Shown: positions 44,710-56,567 of the stretch, in pieces
Layout of the letters: each line of letters opens with the position of its first letter
Numbering within the stretch: position 1 is the first letter of the stretch
Origin: Lepiota brunneoincarnata
Taxonomy: Eukaryota; Basidiomycota; Agaricomycetes; Agaricales; Agaricaceae
Assembly: GCA_023014365.1 (NCBI GenBank)
Contig: JAEBUN010000033.1
Location: forward strand, 62,001-126,000
DNA: 64,000 nucleotides
Direction of reading: 5' to 3'
Notes under the pieces: model-generated
What the model was told of the DNA's origin: nothing
What the model saw: only the letters and a program-made list of their open reading frames with translations
Database searches by the model: none
Program-made: the position numbers and the translations under genes

Positions 44710-46184
44710 CTACGATTTAAACGTCAGGACCGAGTCTATTACAATCCCCATTCCCTTCACACCGTTCCACCATTCCTTCGCGCTAACCTCTTTTTTGCCC
44801 TCTTGCTTGACCCTAGCTACTTCTAGCACACCTCCATCTTTACACCGTACCAACAACCCTCGCGATTTGTGCAGACTCGCACTCCCCGGCATCATCGGTA
44901 GTTTCGTGCAAAATTCTGGATGGGTGGACGCAGACAGTGTGACAAACTGCACCGTCTTGACAGGGTCGGTCGGGACCAAGGCTGTAAGATGCCGCTACAA
45001 TATGCCCGTGAGATCGTGGATGCGAACTATGTAATGAATAATGAATACCTGGTGGGATATTGCGCGGTGCCGCCAAACAATTTCTTCTGCAGCCAACTGC
45101 GAGAAATCAAGTGTCCAGTCGGCCTGTGATATCATTGGCGCATGTGGTGCGTCAGTTTCCTCGGGTTGAGGCACCGCCTTGGCCTATATACTATTCATCA
45201 GCTTCCGTTCCTTCAATTTGTGTGGGGAATCCTACAGTGCCCTCGATCATGCTTCTTAGCACATCCACGAGCAGACGACCGCCCTCTTCGGCCAAGGTGT
45301 CCCGCAGCGTAACAAAATCCGCACCCTCAGGTACGTCCTGAAGTGTATGTTGGAACGTCACACGAGTTGAGATCGATAAGTGGACTGTACCAATTTACTG
45401 CATTCCCAGATGTCCCCGGCGTCAATCCCACCACTGCCACCTTTCTTCTTCACAGGGAGCATTCCAATCACACACACACCAACCTCCTTCTCGCCTCTCA
45501 TAAGAGCTTGTTGAATTGGTGCCGGTCCCCTGTAGGCAGGAAGCAGGCTGGGATGAACGTTGAGCCGCCGAGCCTTTGGGAACTGGGTGAGCATGGAGAG
45601 AGGGAGGATACGTCCGAAAGATGCTGTCAGGAGCAAATGGTTCGAAGGGGGCGATGTGCCTTGAGGAAGGGCAAAGGGCAAAGGGAGCTGTGTGTGTTTT
45701 TTAAGTCAGTAGTCGCGGTGCATGGGAGGTGAGGCTACATACGGTCCAGCGTCGAAAGTCCTTCTTTTCGGGGGGAATAGTACAAACTGGAACATCCAGG
45801 GTTGAGCCTAGAACCTTTAGCGGTGCTATGCCATGCGTCAGTTGAGCATTACCGAGATCGCGAAGGAGAAGCTTACACACTGAGAGCAACGAGCCTCGTC
45901 GGCCAACTTTTTCATCCGGATAGGTGGCTATAGTTATGTGATTCCATACATCTAAGAACAAAAAGTGCGTAGAACGTCTGTTTAGCAACGTATGAGATAT
46001 TATGACAGGGATCCAAAGCGTATAACATACCCGGTGCGGCGTAAAGTTCACGGAAGACACCACAAGAAAATTCGTCCCGCCCCATGTAGAGGATGTTGAA
46101 TTTTTTATTGCCCTGACTTATCCATCTTCTGTTACGCGGCCCATGTCGAGCTGGAGGTAGACAACGCGTCAACACCAAAAGCAT
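44710..46184 (-). CDS. FMT1: mitochondrial methionyl-tRNA formyltransferase
   Basis: The ATG at 46184 starts MLLVLTRCLPPARHGPRNRR, an Arg-rich presequence suited to mitochondrial import. FNILYMGRDEFSCGVFRELY begins the formyltransferase fold. Spliced exons give PLKVLGSTLDVPVCTIPPEK, NHLLLTASFGRILPLSM, LNVHPSLLPAYRGPAPIQQA, VGVCVIGML and DAGDIW, with the catalytic Asn-His-Asp pattern in place. VPEGADFVTLRDTLAEEGGR, a C-terminal domain (DWTLDFSQLAAEEIVWRHRA) and KEWWNGVKGMG follow. It formylates initiator Met-tRNA with 10-formyl-tetrahydrofolate for mitochondrial translation. The stop is at 44710, just before CAB2 on the same strand, so the FMT1 3' end and CAB2 promoter overlap. Confidence 0.93.
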
Positions 46185-49100
46185 GGTCCCGGTTGTAAAC
46201 GTGCAAAACAAACATCGTGGGAGTTACCGTCCACTTCCAGATCAATTGGCAATACGGCTCCCGTATGCTTTTTTCGCTGACCAGGCGCTTTAGCTTCGTA
46301 GCTTCCAGATCACAGGACCACATTAGATTAGAGATATCTTGGAATGCCTAGCAGTACCTTGACAACATATCAGAACATCATATTTTCAGTCGCCGACACC
46401 TAGTAGTAGAATTTTGGACTATTATTTAACCGTGGAGCGTTTGGATAGGACTCTTTCACAGTGGCTGAATTTCCACCTTCGAGAATGCGGGTCAATAGTG
46501 TTTGCCCTAGGTTATCCTGATCATCAGATTCTCAAGTGGTAGGGTGTTTTCATGACGGTCGATTCTCGACGCCGACGAAGAGGGGGACGTGAGAGCCCCG
46601 TAAAATGGACAACGCTATCGCATCCGTGGCTTCTGGGGTAGCACCACTTTACAGTCTAAGTTGGGTCAGCTGCTCGGCATATCGTGTGTATGTACATAGA
46701 TTCCGGCTCAGGGGGTAGTGCGAAATTTGGACGTGCGCTTAGATCGTGAGCATCGAATCAGACCGGTGTTTTGGCAGGCGGGTGCCGGAATTTGTGCTCG
46801 AAGCTACAGGCTAGGGCTAACATGGTATTAGTATGCCGCCCAGCATGAGAATACCTTCGATGGACTTAACCTTTAGACCATGGTTCTTTGAATACATCAC
46901 GCTCAGGCAGGGCGGCCATCATGACAACTCGTTCAGGATATGGCTTACCCCTTCATCGCCTTCGGTGATAAGCAAATCCTTTAACAAGCATACCAGGCAG
47001 GTGCTTCGAAGACAGTGTGAGTTCCGTTCCCACCCACGACGAACGGTGCTTCCCATACATGAAATCCTTTACAGACCCTGGCCTTGAGGCCTTGGGGGCC
47101 TGGCACCCGGGGCTAAAAGCGGCAGCCCGTCGCAAACCTACGCGGCCTTTGCAAACTAAATGGTCAGGGGATAGGATCTGTGGGTGGATTAGAAGCCAGA
47201 TGCTACACTGGGACTGACTACTTTTGAGCTCGAGGCTATTTCACCCGGCTTCGATACTTCGGCCAAACGGTGGATGGGAACATTCTACATTGGGGCAAAT
47301 AATCTGGGGGTCCAATCTGACTAGAATCATCCTACGACCGAGGACCAAGATATAATTGACCCTCAAGGCGCAATGCCGGCCCCAGACTTTGGAACACTGG
47401 TCAGAGGAGCTATTGTAGCAGAACTCATTAGAGATCTTGCCTGACTAGCTCCAGCATCTGTTCGTTAACAGCATGTTCGGCTCTCGTGAACAGCTTATCC
47501 TCAATCAAGCCGTTGAAACCTTGCATTGCACTCTTGCGCATTTTGGTAGGCCCCCAGAACCTATCATGGGTGGTATGCCACCTAGTATGGCACGATTCGG
47601 TTGCAAGCACTTGGATCTTGGTCAAGAAGCTCAAGTTAGCGCACAACGATACTTAGCAGCGGGCGGCCTAAAATCGCGGATATTGGACGACAAAAGAATC
47701 GAGCGGCATCCTCCTCTGGTACCAATTGTTCATTCACCTAGGACGCGACCACTATTAGTGCCGGAACGTAATAATTGCCAACCAGAAGCCCCTTAAAAAA
47801 GGCAATTACAGCTGCCGGAGCCCCTACTCTTAGTTTGGGAAGCATTTTTCTGACACAAACCCGCCAGGGACCAGGGGGCGCGAAGGAGCCATGGCACAGA
47901 TAACTGCAGACGACCGAGGTAAATTAACACGACCAGGTTCTAGTCGGATTTTACGGCGCTGCCAGTTCAACCTAGTTCAATTGAGCCGTCAAACCGCAGC
48001 CCTGTCAGGACACCATTCAGGGATACCAAGCCTCCAGTGTCAAACCTTGTCGGGGGGCAGGTGCACGTGAGAGCGGGCAGCGGGGGATCGCGCTCGCAGT
48101 GTTTGGGCCTCCCAGTTGGTGACTGTAAGGACCCAGTGCAAGGGGAACGAGAGCGGAATGCTGGGTTCGGCGTTAACATGATCGTGGATGCTTCGCTTGC
48201 AACAAACTGAGCTACTTCCCATTGTTGGAGCTCCTCCTGTCGTCCTAGAAGTAGTTGCCCGTTCCGTTGCCCAGCGACATCTATTGGCTCTCCGGCGGCG
48301 TGGCATCTCATCAATTTGTGCAACAGGGGAGAAGCGGCGAGACAAGAACTTCGACAGTTAACATTGAAGGTCGTGAAGCACGCCGATTGATTCTCTTTTG
48401 TCAGAGAGATGTTTTGCCAAAGATGACAATCCCTTTTTCGTCATGTCATGAACTGCTAATGAATGATTGACCAACATTCTTACATCAGAGATGCCAGCAA
48501 TTGAACCTTCAAGTTGGTAACCAAGCGCCCGTGTTGTTTTTTTGTTGTTGTTGATCCCAAGGCGCTGACAGAAGTGGATCCCTTCCACTCCATCCCACTA
48601 CAAAAGACAACTGACAACCCACGCCTTGTGCTGCAGTATCCACTTGGTATGGAAGCCATCAAGACCACAGGGAGTGTCAGCAACTATTTGTTGAGAGACC
48701 TTTGTCAAGCATAGTACAACTATTGGTGGGATGACGTGCTCCATCGTTGAGAGTTCAGAAGCCTGCTAAATCACGGTGCCATTGGGTCATACCTGGAAAT
48801 ATGTTGTTGGCAAATAAAGGGTGGAATATACATAGAAGGTTTAAAGCAACTTACTCTCTCCAATCTAAATCTATACCACTTTCCCCGAAGGAAACCATTT
48901 GGACTTTCCTTTTCCTTCCCCTCGCGACTGCTCGTGTGTAACCAATAACAAACAAGGATCAGCCCGGCCGAATTGCCATTTGACCTGCCACCGCCACCGG
49001 CCGTATATTTATTTTTCAACTGAATGATCCAGGCTACACCGGTCACGAAGAAATAAATTATATAACATGTACCCCGCTTGATCAGGTCCGAGCTCCGTAT

Positions 49101-52100
49101 TTGGCGCGCCAGATGTCGTTATGTACCTCATTTGGTAAGGAGATACGGAGATGTGACAGAGCATGACGTAGATGGTTCATAGCCTCGTGTTACGGTGACT
49201 GTGTGGTTATGTTCTGCAATTTTGATCGGTTAACAGGGGCGGTTCATGTAGGTTAAGTCCGGCGAGAGTCATGCGCTGTCATGCGTTGAACTTTCCATTT
49301 TTTCCCCGGTTTAATGATCGACTTGGGTTGGTTACCGGTGCCCTCACCCGTAACTGTGCAATACACGGCTAGTATGAAAGGCTAAATACTGCATACCAGT
49401 GCAAATGGCTGGCGGATGTAGGGATCTCAAATGTTTATTAACGAATGGAGGCTGTGTGTATGTGTGTGCTCAGTAATCGCTGAGCTTCCAGAATATTCCA
49501 AAATACCATCTCCGCAGTTAAGTTACTTGTTGTGCATTCAGTCTCCTGAAGTATTAGATCGGATTCAGAAAGAAGGTACTCGCCAACAGGCACGTATATT
49601 AAGATCATTACATTGCTATTGGTGCAACTGGTGTGAGGATTGGAGGGCGGCGGAGGTAGTGGCTTAATATGTCTGAGATACTGGATGAATGGAGACGCTT
49701 GTCCCCTTCCGTCTCCCGGCGAATGCGAAGATAACAAAGTGTGTCATCATAATCACGCAAGCGCTTCACCATAAGAATTTGGTGCTCGAGAGGTGGAGAT
49801 CTATAGAACCTGCTAGAACACTCAAGTTGCACTGCTTGTGGGACGACCGCATTGCATCGACAAGTGGTACGCGGGCGACTGAACTATATTGGTCCCAGCC
49901 AATCGCCACAATTCCATGATGCTTCACTTGAGAATGTCCTCGCAAGGTGACCTTCTTTGGGCACTCATCGTGTACTACTTAGCCGTCTTGGGATCCAAGC
50001 GAATTCGTCATTGGGGCCGCTCCCGCGGGTTTGTGTCATGCCGGGGCTTATGGTGTGGTGGCGGATCCGGAGTGGAGGCTGTCGGACTCGGACTCGGATC
50101 TGGGCTTGGGACTATGTGCGGACTTGGGTATTGTTATGGGTGCGGATGACCACGTCAACGCTCGAGGTCCGCCAAGCGTTTGTTTTGATGGTGAACGTCG
50201 GAGGACGTTGTTGGATATCGACGGAGCTGGTGATTCGGAGTGAGTTGGTATCGGAGTAATTAATTGAGTCAATTAGCGTGTTGTAGCGTGTTTTACACAT
50301 GCGCAGCAGCACTTTCTTTACACAGCTTGCGCATGAGAAATTCGGACTCGAATGACGTAGGGGGACAAAAGCGAAGTATCATCAAGAAATTTTCAGAACA
50401 CTGCATAGTACTCGCTAAGAGACCCTTCAGGCTATCAATGGTGTATTTGTCCCGGTCTGATAATTTTTCCCATTCGGAGGGGCGGAAGACGTGGAAGGCT
50501 GATCGATTTCCAAGTATAGCTATTATCTATCTGATCAAGACTGAGCAAGGCGGTCAGCCCGTCCCACGTCAAACTGTCAACGCCACAGCCAGCCAATTGT
50601 CATCTGGTAAGAGGAAAAGAACCAAGCAGTTTAAGCTGGTGATGGGAATTGCAGTTGAAAAACTCATGAGCACAACGTGCACGGGCGCAGTAGGTAGACG
50701 CATTCGTAGCTCTCGGTTCATTGACGGACAGTGGTGACACATGTGCTTATGATGGTTTTGATCGCGCGCTCTCTGGGTCAGTTGCTGTTGGAGTGTCATA
50801 ACCTTGGAGGCTGGTTGTTAAGAGAGAGGCGCTTAGCCTTTGAATCCTCGTGCCGATGAAACGGGAGGAGAAACGTGGCAGTGTGGGTGTGCGGGGGTTC
50901 CAGGTAACGGAAAGGTGCTGTTACGGGTTGGCGCGCAGTGTCCACGTTCGGCACGGAGGGTATAATTCGGATACCGGTGTAAGGCTGATTTGGGAGGATG
51001 TGTTGTTGTAGTGGTATAGTGTCGGGAAGTAGTCGACGGAGTTAGGCACAGTCGCGGTGAGGAGGTGATCATGATGATCACACGCTGTTTCTGTCGCTGG
51101 GGTGGATGCATCAGTTGGGAGCAGCACAACTGGTGCTTGTCTCTCCGGGCGGGGGTACCGGACAGGGGAGGGACAACGACTATGGTGAGAATAGAATAGA
51201 AGATGGGGCATAGCATTGATGATCTACTAGTTTGAGAGAGAACCATTATCTTGGCTATCGCTGGTGATTGGCGATTGTTCCAAGGTGGCTCTTTTATACA
51301 GCATGTGTGTTGTTTCAATGGATTGAGCCTGGAATGTTATTGTGATGTAGAGGACTCTGATAGAAAGGGGTGCCAATACTAACACCTTTACAATGCTACG
51401 AAACAGTGGAGTGAAATAAGCTTTGATTGCCTGTGCCGCTCGCTCTAGTCTTGGCCTTGAGGATGTGGCGTGGGGTTGGGATGGTTGGATTGATCGCTGA
51501 ACGTTTGGGTTTAGGTTGCTGTACTCGTCGTGGTGCTTGGAGAGCCCTGTGCTTTGTTACCCCGGGTCCGGCTAGTTCAGTAAAATTTGATTGGAGATCT
51601 TGGATGAGGCGGCAGAGTCCGTTGTAGTGTTGGGGTTCATTGTCGAGTTAGGTTAATCCAACGGCGAGTGAATACGAACGGTTGGAACGGTGGGGCTTGC
51701 GGGGCGAGGGTCAATTGGTGGGAGGACTATCGATGGGAAATTACGTCAGACGAGAATAGAAGGGAGGGGTACGGGCTTTTTGAAGATAGCAAGGGCAAGA
51801 GGGTTCTGGCCATTATCATCGGGGGTAAGGCAAATGCAAGTGTTCTGAGCCGTTCTCAGGGTGGTGACGAGGGTTACTTCTCCTACTTGTGTTGTGGGAT
51901 ACGGACATATTCTGAGGAGGCGATAAGACAGGTCTCCTTGGGCATCGGAGGACAAGTTAAGCGAGGTGGGATCTAATGCGATTGCGTATGAGGCGTAGTA
52001 GTCTCTAAGGTACTAATAAGACTGTTGACGTTAAGGAGGGCATGGGTCTGGGCACGAGTATGAGAGGACAGGCACACGGGGAGGACTTGGGGATAGACCA

Positions 52101-52510
52101 GGCCAGAGAGGCTCAACAAGCCTAATCTGTAACGCGAGACGGTGTTTCCAGAGTAGGAGAGCCTCGAGGCGGGAGTAGCGCGCCCCAGACGATGAAAGGA
52201 GGAAGGAGTTGTCCGAGGCCGGACCCTGGGGTATGGGACCCGTGGTGGACGCACGGGGCCTCTTCTGAGGGGGGGCTTCGAGAGATGGTGATGTGGGTGT
52301 GCGCAGGGGGTGATCGGGGGTCGATCTAAGATCTGGGGCGATCACGCGGTCGGCGAGCGCCGAGAGCGACCGGCAGCAGCGCCACCGCACAAATAAGTAG
52401 CAACAGAGGAGGATAATAGAGTGGGCCCAACTGCCTCCTCGCTTTCCCACGTTTCTCCTTCCACTCAGCCTCTCTCTCTTCCTCCATCCTCCTTTTTCCG
52501 TTGCAGCGCC
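46185..52510. other. 6.3-kb gene-poor region
   Basis: No gene could be supported. Weak open frames lie at 47473-47796 (+), 50031-50243 (+, acidic; overlapped by an equally open minus frame), 50833-51318 (-) and 52031-52400 (-; contains PPQKRPRASTTGPIPQGPA). None has a domain, and the two strands compete. I saw no long terminal repeat, inverted repeat or transposase or reverse transcriptase motif. The last 100 bp include a C/T-rich leader and a TTGCAG acceptor at 52501-52506, probably the end of a 5'UTR intron of the next gene. Confidence 0.4.
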
Positions 52511-53709
52511 ATGATGCTCGTCCACAAACAACCGACGCTACACCTTCCTCAGCCGCCTACCACACACAGAAGGCACCCATCTGCTCCCCCAGTCGTCATC
52601 GTCCAGCCCACACGAACACCCGGTCTTCTATCACTTTCAAAACCGCCACCAAGCAAGTCCTCTCCGAACCGCCAGCCTCCTTCCAACCAGCGCACAAACC
52701 AAATGAGGCAGAGCCCAAAGCCCCGCTCCGCTCAAGCAGTCCGTCATGCCCTGCTTAATGCCGCTGAGATCACAGACAAGAGGAGTGCCAACCTTCCCGC
52801 GGTCCGTCCAGCAAAGACCGCGCCCAAGCAGCAGGCGACAAAGTGTGTATCCCGTTCTAGTTCCTTTCCATCTAGGGCTCACCTGTCAATGTCAGCGACT
52901 CCCCCAGACCGTCCCCTCCCCATTCCCATGGCAAACATGCACGTCCACCCTCCCCTCCCCTCCCAATCGAATCCTCGCAGGCTGAGGCTCTTAATTCCGA
53001 TCCCTTCATCGATTCCTTTTCTTCAAGTGACTTCAAACCCTCCCCTCCGGCTCTTATCAATCGTCCCTCCGGCAAGCTCGCCCGTCGTAGGCACTCTCAG
53101 CAGAAAACCAACCCCATGCCTGGTCTCACCATTGACACTCCCACCAAGGCCATCCCCGTCCCTATTGTTCCCCGTCGCATCACTCAACAAATCTCCCGCT
53201 CTGATCCCACTCTCACTCACAGCTGGGACTACATTTGCGACGACAGCAATGATGAGGACTGCGCGTCTCCTCCCGTTACTCCCATTCGTCCCCGCGCCCA
53301 GGCATTTTTCAACAACGGTGGCCCACGCACTGCACCCCTTCTGGCTCGTAGTCCCGGTACCTTTTCCTTCCAGGAAATTTCCTCTTCCGTGAGGAGGAGG
53401 GCCCGGAATCACAAGAGGACCCCCAGCGATGGCGTTTTTGCCATGTCCTCTGATGATGAGGCGTCTTCAGGTGCTGAAGATCTTCGCGCCTTGCTCAATT
53501 TCGTCCGTACTGGTTCCCATCCAGCCTCGACCACTACTCCTCCCCCGCAGCGCGGAGCCAATCCTGCCTACTTTAGATCCCTCTCTCCCGCCTCCCGTGA
53601 AAAGTATTTTGAACTTGAGGCACAAAAAGAGGTTGCTGGCTACTTTGCGAGCTCTTCATTCCAGAACTCGCCCAGCCCGGACGATCTTCCTGATCCCTCC
53701 TTCGCTTGA
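52511..53709 (+). CDS. Edc1/PNRC-like protein, putative mRNA decapping activator
   Basis: The ATG at 52511, five bases after a TTGCAG acceptor, starts MMLVHKQPTLHLPQPPTTHR. Exon 1 (52511-52842) ends at GTGTGT. A 53-nt intron joins it in phase to 52896-53709, giving 381 residues. The protein is low-complexity and basic (Pro/Ser/Arg-rich: LPIESSQAEALNSDPFIDSF, PSGKLARRRHSQQK) with a folded-looking patch SWDYICDDSNDEDC. The extreme C-terminus carries FQNSPSPDDLPDPSF preceded by a Tyr, matching the short PNRC/Edc1 motif that contacts Dcp1-Dcp2. The motif match is what I see; the role in decapping is family-based inference. Confidence 0.72.
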
Positions 53710-56567
53710 ACCCCCTTTCTTTTAGACCAATGATTTCCCAAAAGCATAGAGGTGTGTACCTTTCCGCTCATCCATTATTCTTACCTTTTCTCAATTGTTT
53801 CCAGTCTTCGGCTTTTTTTTTTTCTTGGAATTCTGTCAACATTTTCGCCCTCGTCATTCATTTGCAATGCTCGCTCCTTGGCCCGGCCCACCAACTTTAT
53901 CGCTCAAAATCCCCCCGAACCCATTTGAACCATACTATCGCGCACTATTCTTTCTATTGCAATATCTCAAATCAAGAATCAAACTCAAAGCAATTGTATC
54001 ATAGTCGACTGCAATCAAACACCCCTCCCCCTTTCGTGTATCGCTTTGAACTATCATTATTCACGTCTAGTGTTTCCGCCTGTTTCTCTGGGTCTTCTTG
54101 GGTTTCTTGGGTTTCTAGAGTTTGGGTTTCGGGTCACGACGAGACATGCTACTATCGATCTTCAAGTAATCTACATTCTGCTTGCTGTCCTTATTCTTTT
54201 TTGGACAGTAATGCTTTCGGCCGCCAAGCGCCTCGAGCGATTTACCCCTGGTGGTTTTGTCGTGTGCGATGGAATATTTGTTGGAAGCTGCCCGCGACTG
54301 TACACACATTTTCCTCTATCTCCGACAACGCCACGTTCTAGACGAAGGACGATCATGTTCATTTGACCACACCATCATTTCTTCCGACGTTTTCTGGATC
54401 GAATCCGGATACTCCTTGCTTTTCAATTATTGGGCTTCTGATGAGGTCTCGCGAGACCACCAACTACTTGGTATTAATTTCGGTTAATGGTTTTTTCGTT
54501 TTGGACACCCGCGCGCTCTGGGATTCCTCCCACCACCTCGACATAGTACGAATACCCTCCCCGTTGCATGTTTCATACCTTTACCTGTCGGCCCCTCTCA
54601 ACTTCTCCCGCCGACCGGTTAATATGCTGCACCGGCCCAATCTTCCACTATCAGCCGTCTTTCACGTTCAACTTGCAATTATTTCAAGACAATACTTGTG
54701 TTATTATCGATCCGCGCCTCCCCTCTTCTATGGCCGTCCCCGGTGGTCGATGAGAATGGCCTTGTACAACATCCATCCGAGCATCTTGGGCGTCCCTCCC
54801 TCTAGCAATCCACTGTTGTCTTCTACCTGGAGGAAACTAGCCCTACCACGATTCACTCGTGTTCATATGTGTTCACGTGAGGAATCCCGCACACACCAAG
54901 GAGTACAGAAGGTGTTCGTGGACGCCATGCTCGCTGTGTGACTCTCGGCAAGATCACCGGCTTCGCTGTACTCATGGGGTTCCGACTGTTGTTCTATGGA
55001 CAGCATGAAGGAAAGGGCTCTCGACATATTTATTCGGCATCCAGACCTTTGGAATTGTTCAACTGTCCGACTTCGGTGTCGATGACTTGGATGTTACTTA
55101 TGCACGCAATCATTCCCTTTCTTTCACGCAATTGTGATAACAGTCTCCCCACATACCGCTTTCCCTCTGATTACCTTCATCTCCGTTCTTGTTCATTGTT
55201 TCATGTCAATGATTGTGCCTTGTTCAGTATGAAAGCAAGCCATTATCTATTACTATCGGTTTACTGCCTTATCTTCTATCACTTGGGTATCGTAATCCTC
55301 ATTGCTTCTGGGTACCCACTCCCTATTCCTTTTTATCCCCTTCAACACGCAGCTGCTTTATCATTCCCCTCCATTTTTCATTGCAGCTGATTCTGTTGTT
55401 CTCATGGGTGCCCACGGACGTTTGGTATTTTGTCATGACTCACTTGCACTTCACATTTTTCATTCATGTCAAGTTTCCTCTCGTCTCTCCCAATGTATCA
55501 ATTACCGGTTTTTCTTATCTTTTCCTCACCCCAACCCTCCCTCCCTTCCCCCCCCCCGGTCGCGTGTACATTGCGTCACCCCCTCCATTTTTCAATTGGA
55601 CCAGTTTTTTTGGGGGGTCGCTTGGATTACCTGGATGGTACGAGTCTTATCTGTCTGCTCTCTTTTCGTTGCAGTTGACGGACTTTTGGCCTCTAGAACA
55701 TCTTACCCACGTCGATGGTTGCTAATCGAACCCGTAACTGCATCCAGCACTAATCTCATAATCCAATTATACCCCGAACACGTCGATCACGTCTTTCATT
55801 CCACCGCTCTATCTGTCGTGTGTATCAAACCCTCTTCTGTCGCTACCGGCGTGGTTGCCACACTCAATCTTTGACCGTTCTACACTACACACACCCCCAC
55901 ATCCACACTCCCGTCACACATACTTCCTTGACTACCGCACCCCGAGGTTCACTATCCTTCCGCCACATAACGCAACCTTGACGCTTTTCTCCTTGCCCTT
56001 TTTTCTCTTCCCTTTTGGCATTGCACGGACTCGGCTTGTCAGCTTGAAGAAGGTTCAAAAACATAGATTGTACATATATACAGGTTCTCTTTTTCTATTG
56101 TTTTCCCTGTTGCAAGACGCATATGTATATGACGTGTCTTGGCGACCACACCCTATTTCCTTCACCCGACATCCCCACACCTTCCCTCGCCTTGTTTCCG
56201 ACTATCCCAATTCTACTTGTACCGATTTCCACGCAGACAGCAATGCCGCTTGGTTGCTGACTTATCACCGAAAAAAAACGACACATGCTCCGTTATCCTG
56301 ATCGCACACCCTGTGGATCGAGCTGACGTTCCCTCTTCTTTTCCCATTCTGTTGATTTGTTTGTTGGTCATATATAGCCTAGTTTCTTGTCCTTTCCTTC
56401 TGTTCTAGTATTTTTTTCTTAGTTGCGTAAGTAAGTGGGTAAGTAGTTATAAATGGAATACAGTACACTCGTTTGATTGTCTTAACCTCTGACGTGTGAG
56501 TGAACAACCGAGCTGTACAGATAACTATAAAAAGAAAGCAAAACCTGGAAAAAACAAGAAATGTGTA
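53710..56567 (+). other. 2.8-kb pyrimidine-rich tract, probable long 3'UTR or non-coding RNA
   Basis: The + strand is strongly T/C-rich across the tract and poor in purines, so several long open frames appear by chance in all three + frames (for example 53706-54341, 54363-54941, 55302-55874). They overlap each other, lack Lys/Glu/Asp and show no domain. No splice-consistent gene was found. It directly follows the Edc1-like stop codon, so a very long 3'UTR is likely. A separate lncRNA is possible. Confidence 0.5.

Noticed and set aside
47428..47796. Open frames suggestive of a transposon remnant
   Set aside because: No catalytic motif, terminal repeat or target-site duplication could be found.
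50031..50272. Coding-like acidic + frame and Ser-rich - frame over the same bases
   Set aside because: Both cannot be real, and neither links to further exons. Codon composition alone did not decide.
52841..52895. A 29-nt intron in the Edc1-like gene
   Set aside because: A normal 53-nt GTGTGT...TGTCAG intron keeps phase just as well, so no ultra-short intron is needed here.
53706..56301. A series of long + strand open frames
   Set aside because: They overlap in all three frames and arise because the strand is T/C-rich with few purines, so stop codons are rare. Composition is not protein-like and no domain is seen.
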